This document shows positions 24,291-34,100 of a stretch of 64,000 nucleotides of DNA, piece by piece. Every line of letters begins with the position of its first letter. Within the stretch, counting starts at the first letter, position 1. Made by a program: the position numbers and the translations under genes. The notes beneath the pieces were generated by a model. That model made no database searches and was not told the origin of the DNA. It worked only from the letters and a program-made list of their open reading frames with translations. The stretch is from Hamiltosporidium tvaerminnensis (Eukaryota; Microsporidia; Dubosqiidae): assembly GCA_022605425.2 (NCBI GenBank), contig CM061250.1, positions 434,001 through 498,000 of the forward strand, written 5' to 3'.

Positions 24291-26953
24291 ATGCAACGAT
24301 TTTTACTGGTAGTAATTTGTAAGATAAATGATTCAGAACATTTGGTGATATTGAACACAAACGAGCTTCTTCGATAAAATGAAACTAGTTTTTACTGGAT
24401 TCACAAAAACGAATCCGAAGAGTTCTAAATTTATTTAAAAACAACTGATACAAGCGCCGGGAATTTCAAATGTTCTGAAAAAATTAAAAATATCGTATGC
24501 AAAAATTCACATTTTCATGACAAAAACGCTAATACATTCCATTTTTAAACGTAAAGGTTTCTAATTGTATCATATTAGCCAAAGAAGAAGTTTCCCAAAA
24601 TATATTATAAAAGTTATAACGGGAAATTTATATATCCAATTCGAATAACGAATCACCATTCTTAAATATTCAAACCAAAAAAATAACTTTTAGGTATTAT
24701 TGAATTTTTAAGATGGCTTGTAAAACAGAGTATAAAATCTCTTATTGAGGCTGTAGTCTTATTAAGAATAAATATCTATTCCTGTGAGCTAAATAAAAAT
24801 TTAAAGATTGAAATCAATTCTCAAAACAAAAAATGATCTACAACCTTGTATTATAAAATTTGAGCGGTGCTATAATACATACGCCTTAAAAAATGTTTCT
24901 TTTTTATTTCATTTTCTAATATATACATGTTAAGAGCAGCAAGAAGAATAAAGCTTTGATAGGTTTACGTCATCAATAAAAAATATTTTTGAAAGATTAG
25001 AGGTGGGCAGCGGAATAATAAAATGTCGAGATTCGAAACAATCGCATAGTATATATCTTTGATGAGAGAAAAATTAGGTCATGTGTTTTGAGTTATGACA
25101 TCTCACAAGATAAATTGCAACTAATACAACTACAAAACTTAGAGACTATGATATTTCATAAAAAAGTTACTCTTATTAATAATCCTAGGCTTAGATAGTT
25201 CTTTTTGGATAATATCGCGAAAAATCTTAACAAAATATCTTAAAATGAAATTAAAATGCTAAAAATACTCCGGAATGTTTAGAAATGTATCAGACTACTC
25301 TATAGTACTCAAAAATACAGTCAGAGCATTTTTATAATTTACAGAGAAAACTTAGGTCAAGAACAAATATTTAAGAGAGTTGGAATCATTATAAATGAGT
25401 CTCGGGTAAGGGACTGAAATGAAAAGGACATCAAAAAAACTCCTACGAAAATCAAGTAAGGAAAAAATTACTTAGAAAGGTAAAATAAAAAACGTTTTAG
25501 TCCTTAATTGTAGTCTAAAAAAATTGAAGAACTGTTAATAGAAAGAAACAAAGAATCGGATAAACAAGGTTGAATAAAGATGTAAAAACAGTGAAAGAAC
25601 AATAAAATAAGAAAATTTCAATCTAGGATTTAATCAAAAAACAAAGTAATTTTTTTAATTTTGTTTTCCAATCAGATATTATTTTGTTAGATGATTTTTT
25701 TTCCAATTTTATAAAAATCGTAATTTATCCGTATTATTATAATAGTCTGAGTTATAAATATCTTGTCGATTTATATATTAGATTTTCTCGATAAAAATAT
25801 ATATTTCTAAATTATTTGAAGAGTCAAACACAAACCTTATATCGTTTTTAGATGCTTTGCAATACGTATTTATAAAAATTTAAATTAATTATCACACAGG
25901 GGTAGAATTTCACTATTAACTGACAAAAGCTCAATTAAAGAATTAAACATTCGAATATTATAGTATTCGCTTAATTTAGCAGCTTAAAGTCTACTATTCT
26001 AAATATAAGACAATCGATATCATATAAATTATTAAAATACCAAAATCGAAGTTTAAATTATACAATTAGTAAGATTATTCAATCTCTTATAGTTAGAAAT
26101 ATCTTTATACAAGCCTGTGTAGATTATTTGTTGGTGATTATGAATTTAAGTGGATTTAATGATCTTTTAAAAATCTGTTTAATATATTATAACAAAATTA
26201 CCTATTATGGCAACTAATTTTTATTGCGGTTATTTTAGAATTTCAAATGAATTGGAATCAAATCTAGATTACCATATAGTTTCTAAAGACATAATACAAT
26301 ATAAAGATTTAATTTGTTACAAGATATACATTTTGAATATTTATCTTAAAAATATAAATTAATTAAGACTTAGATTTAATTTGGCAATCAATCCTTATGC
26401 TTTAGTCAAATTAAAAAATGGCTTTGAATACAATTGCGATCAAAAACCATAGATTTTTAATTTGATTAAAAAATGATTTTTTTTACAAATTTTATTTGTT
26501 TTTCTATTATACCTCATCTGTTCTAAATTATCCAAAACTAAAGACTTCTACTATTTCAGTTATTATTAAATTGATTTAAGAAACCTTTCTGATGATATTA
26601 TAGCAATTATGTCTAGGCACATGTCTTATAACTTCCTCAAATAATATAAATCATTTTTAGTTTAAATGCACCATTTTGAGCTCTTAATTTATTTATATTT
26701 AAGCCACATATTTTTTGAACTAAGAAAATACCTTTTACTCAATCCTTTAAATATTTTCGAAAAATTTGCCATTTATTGCTTTAAATGTTGATACAAGTTT
26801 TATTTTAAACAATAAAGTTTCATTAAGTAAAAAACCAATTAAAAAAGTGTGCTTAGATCTATTTTAATTATAAAATGTTTCAGCTCTAAAAACTAGACGC
26901 AAAATTATTCATAAAATTTTTTTATTTAAAATTAACTTGCCAAAAATAGAATT
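24291..26953. other. Gene desert, possible transposon decay
   Basis: AT-rich with no supported gene. The first kilobase could be the 3' part of the LINE remnant. Two short segments (TTTTAGTCCTTAATTG near 25496 and AATCTAGGATTTAATC near 25621) recall the TTTTAATCCAGGATTTTATT sequence at 36.6 kb and are probably old repeat debris. Confidence 0.4.
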
Positions 26954-27694
26954 TTATTTATTACTGTTCATATATGGTTTATAGACCCATTCTTTCTCTC
27001 CTTCACAATTAAAAGTACCTTTTCTAATTTCATATAATTTAGCATTGAATTTACATCCGTCTTCTATAACTTTATTTGTAAAATATTCTCTGAACATCAA
27101 CATATTGTCTTTCCAAAAAAGGCAAAGAAATCGATTGCTTTTATTACATTGCGGAAATAAAATTTTCCACGTTTCTTTAGCTTTTTCCCAGATTTTATCT
27201 TCTCCCTCACATATTAAAAATACATTTTTACCAATATTTTTCACATCTTTTAGTAAAAAATTGTGTATGGAATATTTATAAATAACACCCAAACTAAAGT
27301 AACAAACTATCATACCAGAAGGTATACCTTTGTTTTCTGTTAAAACCATTATTGCACAATTATTTTCTTTTCCAATTCTATCTAATTCTTCGATATTCAT
27401 ATTTCCTCTTTTAAGTAAAGTTGCGGTTGGAAATGTTAAAGAAATATGTTTTGCAAATCTCATTAAACTACTTGAAGGATCTCTAGAAGTTGTAACAAAC
27501 AACGAAATGCATTCCATCGTTTCTATTGGAGATGTAAATATTATCTCTTCTAATACATCTTTAGCTGTATCTCTCAATTCATATGGAATTTTTTTGTTGT
27601 CATTTAAACATTTAGAAATTAGATTTTTCTTATTTTCATACTCTTCATTCTCTTTTCGTAAAAGATAATCACGCTTTTCTCGTAATCTTGCCAT
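26954..27694 (-). CDS. IMP4: U3 snoRNP protein IMP4 (Brix domain)
   Basis: IMP4 is a Brix-domain part of the U3 small-subunit processome in the nucleolus, needed for the early 18S rRNA precursor cuts. The 246-aa protein begins MARLREKRDYLLRK, like the 'RLRREYLYRK' start of IMP4. It then has KKIPYELRDTA (residues 34-44, the 'IPTELR' block), the hallmark TTSRDPSSSLMRFAKHISL (68-86) and GNMNIEELDRIG with ENKGIPSGMIVCYFSLG ('HRGxPDGLVVCHLPFG'). It is shorter than the usual roughly 290 aa. A longer frame begins at a TTG six codons upstream; I chose ATG 27694 because CACCC sits directly before it and because the homologous N-terminus starts there. RPF1 and BRX1 are alternatives, but the N-terminal block favours IMP4. 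Confidence 0.88.
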   Translation of the reverse strand: MARLREKRDYLLRKENEEYENKKNLISKCLNDNKKIPYELRDTAKDVLEEIIFTSPIETMECISLFVTTSRDPSSSLMRFAKHISLTFPTATLLKRGNMNIEELDRIGKENNCAIMVLTENKGIPSGMIVCYFSLGVIYKYSIHNFLLKDVKNIGKNVFLICEGEDKIWEKAKETWKILFPQCNKSNRFLCLFWKDNMLMFREYFTNKVIEDGCKFNAKLYEIRKGTFNCEGEKEWVYKPYMNSNK

Positions 27695-28147
27695 ATGGGT
27701 GGTAAGACACAACCGTTATTTTTACAATAAATAAAATATTTTATTTCTAAATAAATCTTAACATGGAAATTACTTCGAAAAATTTCTTAAACAATTATAA
27801 AAAGATATTTTCTTTAAAGATTCGTAATATTTTAGTGAATGAGTAAATTTAAAATAAGAAATTTTTAGTTCAATTCAGCATTTTTTCAATAATAATCTAT
27901 TTCCATAAATAAAAAAAAATTGTAATTTTGTTTCGTAATATTAAAATTGTTTTCTTGTTAAAATTAAAATTTTAAGTTAAATTATACATTATTTTCAAAA
28001 TTTTTATTTATTAATTGGAATTTATGGTTTTTTTTATCCGTTTGTATTTAAAAAAATATTCTTTGTAATATAAAATTTTTCATCTAAAAATGAAGAATTG
28101 ATTGTAAATCACCACTTAAAAAATATTCTGATAATATAAAATGTGAA
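27695..28147. other. Intergenic, no gene recognised
   Basis: Apart from the CCC signal next to IMP4, only AT-rich sequence. Confidence 0.5.
27697..27699 (-). promoter_or_regulatory. CCC start signal that fixes the IMP4 start
   Basis: Minus strand ACCACCCATATGGC: CCC ends two bases before ATG 27694. It supports the ATG over the upstream in-frame TTG at 27712. Confidence 0.5.
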
Positions 28148-28852
28148 ACGAATAATAACCACATTTAAAAACATCTGTTAAGCAATGCGTTCGTGATATT
28201 GATGGGTAAAATCATTGTTTGGATGTTTAGTAAAGTGAAAATCACATTACATTTACGTTTTTTCAGTGGGTATTTGTAGAGGAGATGGCCTATAAAACGC
28301 TGAAACTTTTTAGACCAATTTATTTTGTAGTTTTTAATGCAACTAGATCGGTAAATACTAGTTAAATTGTAGAATATTCACATGTATGGAAGCGGGGTCT
28401 TGGCTACTCGGGTTAGAAGACTTGCGTGAGGAAGATACAAAAGCACATTTATAGAAAATTAGAAATGCTAAATATCAGTTTTTCCTTTGATATGATATTA
28501 CAGCATCTAGGCGGTTCCGTGTAAGTCACTTAGATATATCTTGGCGAGAAATCTTTTAAGTTCGAAATCTATGGAGTAGATAGAAACGCAGCCGATCTTG
28601 ATGGTACCTAGGGTGTATTTCGAACCTTAATAACACACTAGGCAAAGGAGATTAACAGGCACTTTACAAATTCTACACTCATTAAATGGCCTATGCACAT
28701 TTGTTAAGTGGAATCTTTGGGCTTTGGGTATCGAAATGAATTTCAATAGATTTTCAGACAGAATTTTATATGTTAAACCTAGAACTGCATCAATGTCATG
28801 AAAGCAAAAGATATTATTTAAAACATGGGTAATATTTTAAAATAAAAATAAT
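28148..28852 (+). repeat. Interspersed repeat family A, old diverged copy
   Basis: Nearly full length but heavily diverged. Recognisable landmarks in order: AATAACCACATTTAAAAAC head, ATCATTGTTTGGAT, CTCGGGTTAGAAGACTT, GATATATCTTGGC, and the 3' block TATGTTAAACCTAGAACTGC..AATGTCATGAAA. No clean target duplication remains. Confidence 0.75.
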
Positions 28853-28953
28853 TTGAATATAATATACATTTTCTACTGAAATACACGAATGTTTTATCTA
28901 ATTTATGACTAAGTAATATCTTTTTGAATAAAACTATTCATATAATAACATCA

Positions 28954-29973
28954 TTAGTCTATCTTTATAGAAGGATATAAATCTATTATATTTTCGATAA
29001 ATGATATTTCAATATCTTTATCAATAATTACTTCTTTTTCATATAAATTTAAATATTTCTTACATAAAGCTACTCGTTTATTTATTAAAATAATCATATC
29101 ATTTTCTATATTTACATCTATAATTTCATATTCCTTTTTTATATACATCATTAATTTTTCATATCCTTTTGAATTAAAAATATTTATTTCAATTGAATAA
29201 TTCCTATCAGAAATATTTTTTCTTATTTTATACTTATTTTCTGACTCAGTCTTGATTATACGGTTGTATTTAATATTTGATTTATGATTTATATTTAAAG
29301 AATCTTCAGAAATAAACTTTTTAATAAATCTGTTCTGATAGTTGCACTTGGAATCTGTAATATATTCATTATAAATACAATTATGATCTATATTATCTTC
29401 GCAATGAGAGATTATTCTTTTTATATTTATATTGTCACAAATATTTGCATTCATGCATTTTGGTTCCAAAATATCAAAATGCAGTTTTATAAATGAAATA
29501 TTTCTATAAAATTGACTTTGTATTTTTCTTTGGATTTTTATATAAAAATTTATTTTAAATTTTAAAAAGGAATGTTTTACTGTTTTTATAAAATATTGGT
29601 TTATACTTTTCATATAATTTATTTCTAATTTTGGAAAATAACATTTCTTTTTTTGTAAATTTTCAATTAAAAAATACTGTTTTTTTACATTAAATGGTTT
29701 TTTATCTTGAAGTTTTTTAAATCTTTTATGTTCTTTTATTGTTTTTGTAACGTATTTATATATTTGATTTGTTGAGAATGATATTAATCTCGGAATATAC
29801 AAACTGGAGTTGATTTTATTTAACTTAATATATTTGGAATTTTTATTTATAGCAAGATTCATTTTCTTTTTAATGTATTTTTTTTGTATATTTGTTGTAT
29901 TTTTATAGTTAAAAATAGTGTTTTTTGGTTTCAAATTAATTTCGAAATCTATTTTTTTATATGAAAATATCAT
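28954..29973 (-). CDS. Hypothetical Lys/Asn/Ile-rich protein, 339 aa
   Basis: An uninterrupted 339-codon frame from ATG 29973 (MIFSYKKIDFEIN). Composition is extremely rich in Lys, Ile, Asn and Tyr, mirroring the AT-rich DNA, with few acidic residues until the C-terminal third (KKEYEIIDVNIENDMIILINK). Cys occurs in a cluster around residues 174-213 (EPKCMNANICDN, ISHCEDNIDHNCI, SDKCN-like spacing), which might hint at metal binding but fits no known pattern. No membrane segment or signal peptide. A CCCCC run sits 78 bases upstream (30051-30055), farther than in other genes here. A frame this long at this base composition is unlikely by chance. Function unknown; it could be a fast-evolving nuclear or RNA-binding protein. 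Confidence 0.65.
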   Translation of the reverse strand: MIFSYKKIDFEINLKPKNTIFNYKNTTNIQKKYIKKKMNLAINKNSKYIKLNKINSSLYIPRLISFSTNQIYKYVTKTIKEHKRFKKLQDKKPFNVKKQYFLIENLQKKKCYFPKLEINYMKSINQYFIKTVKHSFLKFKINFYIKIQRKIQSQFYRNISFIKLHFDILEPKCMNANICDNINIKRIISHCEDNIDHNCIYNEYITDSKCNYQNRFIKKFISEDSLNINHKSNIKYNRIIKTESENKYKIRKNISDRNYSIEINIFNSKGYEKLMMYIKKEYEIIDVNIENDMIILINKRVALCKKYLNLYEKEVIIDKDIEISFIENIIDLYPSIKID

Positions 29974-30559
29974 CTATGCGATTTTTATTGTAATATTTCC
30001 TTAAATGAGTCGTGTAAAGCAATTAAAGAAAAGGCATTTTTATATATGCAGGGGGTATTTAAATTTTAATTAATTCAAATAATTAATTTAAAATAAATTT
30101 CATTCTATTTACGAAGTGTTTTGCGTTCTATAATTCTTATAGTTGATACTTTTGATAAATATTATTCATATTATTGATTTAAATGCATATAATTTTCTTT
30201 AAATAAAGTTTTTTCTCGTCTTAATTGAAATTTCTTGGTTTTTCCAAATTGATTCGTATTTTTTTTCAATATTTTTTTAATTAAACATAATTATTATTTA
30301 TTTAACTCCTTTTCAGTAATTTAGATCATGATATAATCAAGTGTTTGGAAAAATGCAAGAAAGTATTTAAAAGAGAGAAGATTTATTAGCCCGATGTTAA
30401 CAAAATAAAAAATAATTTCATATCATGATTTTTCTAAATATAAAAAAAATTTTGATTATGCATTTGTGGAATGATCCCAACGGACAGATAAGAAACCAGC
30501 AAGGAGAGTGGCGAATTCGTAACAATTTCGAGCTCCAATACTTTCATCGAAATACAGAT
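29974..30559. other. Intergenic, no gene recognised
   Basis: AT-rich spacer with the CCCCC run at 30051-30055 as the only notable point. Confidence 0.5.
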
Positions 30560-30810
30560 TGATAAACAGGGTTTTAAGAACCAGACTTCGATAACTGAGC
30601 CCTCTTGAACGATGCCAGAAAGGTAACAGTAAAAAAAGTATATATGCTCAATCCCGAAGATCGAAGACTCCCTGGTGGCCCCAAAACCAGATGACTAGAT
30701 AATGTACCAAAAGAACACAGTAACCCTGGTATAGACATATGAAAAGAGTGGCGCTTGTTCGTGACAGATGGAAGTTCATAATAAATAGGGCTAGAGCTCT
30801 TAATGAGCTG
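30560..30810 (+). pseudogene. LINE C-terminal tail remnant (second LINE type)
   Basis: A plus-strand frame reads GGPKTR, stop, LDNVPKEHSNPGIDI, stop, KEWRLFVTDGSS near 30671-30775. With Trp in place of both TGA stops this is the tail found at the C-terminus of many arthropod and worm LINE polyproteins, 'GGPKTRWLDNVKEDxxxxGI..W...A.DRxxWR'. Upstream, MPER at about 30612 fits the 'RMPEDR' block that precedes it. Both Trp codons have become TGA, as expected from G-to-A change. The rest of the element is gone. It lies directly before an old family A copy starting at 30882. Confidence 0.5.
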
Positions 30811-30881
30811 TAATTCCATTGAGGAAGTATTTGTGGAGTAATAATTGAATTTAAACCGTTGTTTTGGTGCTTTATGAATCA

Positions 30882-31660
30882 AGAGAGAATAACCAAATCG
30901 AAAACTTTTTTCTTGATAATGATTAAGTGAAAATTATTTATGAAACCATTCTTTGAATTTATGTTGGGAATAAAAAAATTATATTATATTTTTTGTTATC
31001 CAATGAGGATTTGTACAAGCAGAAGAATATCAGCAAAAATGATGAAAGCTTTTTCTACAAATTTATTTTGTAATTTTTTTTGTGAGTATATTAGAAACCA
31101 CACTGAAATTGTAGAAAGTTGCTATCAAAATGCATAGAAACCTAGACTTTCATACCCGAGAAAAAAAGATTTGGGAACTGGAGATTACAAAAAAGTACAC
31201 CCTTTATAAGCCAGTAAATCTTAGTAGAAAGTTATACCTTATATTTGAAATAGAACTCTCTAAGTAGTGTTGCTTTTGTAGCCAGAATAAAATTTCTCAG
31301 AAGTTTATTAAGTTTGGAAAGTATAGAGTAGGTAAATGTGTGGCTGGTCTTTGAAAAGCCTGTGATATTATTTATATCACAAAGATATAATATTTTTATT
31401 TTACATTTTTTAAAAATGAAGGAGGGGTGTGCCATGATGAATAAAACTAATAAAGACGATTATTTTACTTATAAAAACAATTCTTTACATGATAACAGAG
31501 GAACGGTGAGCTGGAAGACTATCTCCTTGTTAGATGCGTACTTCAAACTTAGCTGCCTTTCCAAAAATTACGACAAAGCCTAAGATAGATTTGATCTGCT
31601 TTCTGAGAACGGATCTCCGCTACTTATTAAATAGGCTCTATGTATCAGTTAGAGCAAGGG
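30882..31660 (+). repeat. Interspersed repeat family A, old copy interrupted by family B
   Basis: Diverged family A: AGAGAGAATAACCAAATCG head, TTGGGAATAAAAAAATTATA, TTTATTTTGTAATTTTTTT and CAGAAGTTTATTAAGTTTGG follow the order of intact copies until TGGTCTTTGAAAAGCC (31347-31360). A family B copy begins at 31361. After it, CTACTTATTAAATAGGCTCT (about 31619) resembles the family A segment GCCTATTAATTAGGTTCTAC, so A appears to resume. The distal part is uncertain. Confidence 0.6.
31361..31583 (+). repeat. Interspersed repeat family B, copy 2, nested in family A
   Basis: Starts with palindrome TGTGATATTATTTATATCACA (31361-31381), then AAGGAGGGGTGTGCCATGATG and an ATG frame beginning at 31432 (MMNKTNKDDYFTYKNNSLHD..KTISLLDAYFKLS..) that ends at 31583. 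Same order as copy 1 at 15168-15380, which lies in the opposite orientation. The peptides share about their first 40 residues; the frames then differ, so at least one copy is broken. Confidence 0.6.
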
Positions 31661-32604
31661 ACCTAAAACTTTTTAGTCTGCGGTTCAGATTGCCTCCCAT
31701 AAAAATTATCGAGCGCTTAAGGCTCAATTTTATTTTATACTGACGTACTGAAAGTATTTCGTCAATGTTTGTTATTAATATTTTCAATCAAATCTTCAAA
31801 GTTTCATACAGATTTTCAAAAAAATAAAAATTTATCATAACAATATTTATAAAGAAAAATATTCAAGTTAATTCCTGGAATTTTATAACAGTTTTCCAGC
31901 CTCATAATTCAATAATGTTCATAAATTTGCTCGAGGATTTTTATTTCCGCTTCGGCACTACTTTCGAAGTGAAGAAACATTCTTTAAAATGAAATAAACA
32001 AAAATATTTATAGATCCAAATTAACGGATAAGCACTCAAGTCGTTATTGCTAATTTCTAATCGTAAATTTAAACCAAATTTTCAACATATTATTCGTAAA
32101 GAATTTCAATATGTTATTCTAATTACTAATAAATTTTGGAATTAATTTTTTGCTATTCCATTTTAATATTTTAGTATAAAATAAAAGGAAATGAGATTAA
32201 TGGTTGAAAAAAATGTTTAAAGACAAATAAAATTTCTTGATATTACTTATTAATAGTAAAAAAAATATATAATTGTATTTTTTTGTATATTATTAACTTA
32301 TTGTAAGAAAAATTACTCGAAAAAAAAATTATGGCGATTCATAGTTTGGAGACACATGGGTTAGACAAAAGGTCTTGTAATATAAGTATCTAAAGAATAC
32401 CGATGAGATGTTGAAAAGCGGTTTTCTATCCAAAATTTAAAGCTATATTAATTCCATAGAAACAATACAGCACTCGATTTTTTCAAATAAAAAATTTAAT
32501 ATTTAAGAAAAGAAAATTGTATATTTATGAAAAGAAAAATTTATTGTTTAAAATTATTAGAAACGTTAAATATCTTAACTTTGAAATATTCAACAAAACT
32601 TTAT
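31661..32604. other. Intergenic, no gene recognised
   Basis: AT-rich, nothing supported. Confidence 0.5.
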
Positions 32605-34100
32605 TTAAAGCAAAGACCTTTTTAGTTTTGAAATGACACTTCTTAGGATTTTCCAATTCCGTAAAATAAGTTTAAATGCAAACTCTTCAATGAAATCAAT
32701 TGTATTAACTGCACCTGACTCGCCGCTTACAAACAAACCATATATTTCAACAAGAAATTTAAGAACTCTCTTATTTTCAATTTCAGATTCCAAAAATTCA
32801 TTTAATAATTTTTTTCTGAGAAAAGAAACAACCATCTCTCTATTTTTTTTCTTGTTATTGCAGTTGTTTTTTCTCGTTTGATGTAATATTTAAATGCGAC
32901 TTTTAAATTTTTATTACGTATTCTGCGATGTCTTTATAATCTTCAATAAGCTTTCTTCTTCTTATATCTAGTTTCGATTTAGATCTACCTAAATCATCTT
33001 GGGTTACACAAGAAGACAAATCCTCTTGAAACTCTTTTTGAGCCGACTCCAAATAATTCTTCGAATTATTAAAACATTCCGAGAAAACCTTTTTTTGTGC
33101 CGAGAACATTCCCATAAGATTTTAATTAAAAAATCCAAAATTAATTTACCCACATCACAAATATATTCTAAGTTTCTAGATTGCTTGTATTCCACTTGAA
33201 TTCTGATAAAATCTTCTTCAAATTTATCTTTTAATTTTGAAATAATATTGTTAATTTTTGGATGCGATTTTACCGTGTATCTGGAGAATAAATTTAATCG
33301 TAAAAATATACTTGAAAAAACTCCATCTATAAAATACTCTCCAGCTAATTTTAAAATTTCTTTAAAAAATACATGTGGATTATTTCTATATGATTTTCAG
33401 ATTAAAAACAAAAGCCACTCAAGTTTTCTATCGTTTCTGAAATCAATATCAGTTCCTGATATATCTTGAAACAAAGACTCAAGACAAAGAAAAGAGGTTT
33501 TGATCCATTTTATTTTAATTTTCATTGTTTTTTCAAGCACGCATTGCTCAGATATCCCAAAAATCTCTGCCTTTTTTTGAAAAGCTTGATCTAAGCTTTC
33601 TATATACTTTAGTAAAAAGAAAAGTATATTTTTATTATTTAAAAAGAAAAGCCCGATGCGTTGAAATAAATTCGGTTTATATTTTTCGCAAAATTCTTTT
33701 AGTGAATCCAACTCAAAAAACCAAGGTAGAAAAATTAAATTTGTACCGCTCAAATTACTTACCTCATTTTCTTCTTCTTCTGATAAAACTTGATAGAATT
33801 TCTCATTTAATATTCGAATTTCCTTCTGAACTGCTTCATGATTTTTAAAACAAGCACCCAGTGGAAACACAATTTTTTTTGAATTCTTTAATATTGCGAA
33901 ACCAAAAGAAACCTGATCACTTCCATTACATGTTTTTAAAACCTGTGCACCTATTTCTGAGTTTTCGAATTCTATAAATTCTTTTTGTAAATTTTTACAC
34001 AAGCGATTCGCATTTAAAACAGTTATACAGAGACCCAGTATAATAAATAGCAGAATACTACCATTAAAAATAAATAAACCTGTTTTGTTTTTTCTTTCAT
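32605..34100 (-). pseudogene. Broken paralogue of the 614-aa membrane-anchored family
   Basis: The best-kept part (34002-33397) matches the 614-aa protein: LNANRLCKNLQKEFIEFENS against LNANQISKKFMKEFEDFKKS, then LIFLPWFFELDSLKEF against IVFLPYFIEVNQLKAF, and IDFRNDRKLEWLLFLI against IDFKNDKRMDFLLFFM. Lesions, read from the 5' end: the ATG at 34100, preceded by CTCCC, is out of frame with the body, so a shift lies near 34080; an in-frame TGA at 33397-33399; a frameshift near 33115 (continuing as FSAQKKVFSECFNN..); a stop at 32903; and a last open stretch 32835-32605. The hydrophobic N-terminal anchor is still visible. The 41-aa repeats of the intact gene are not recognisable, so it may predate their duplication or have lost them. 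Confidence 0.75.

Noticed and set aside
31410-31440. Shine-Dalgarno-like AAGGAGGGG before the family B frame, suggesting bacterial DNA
   Set aside because: The other B copy reads GAAGAAGGGG, surroundings are eukaryotic repeats, and all recognised genes are eukaryotic.
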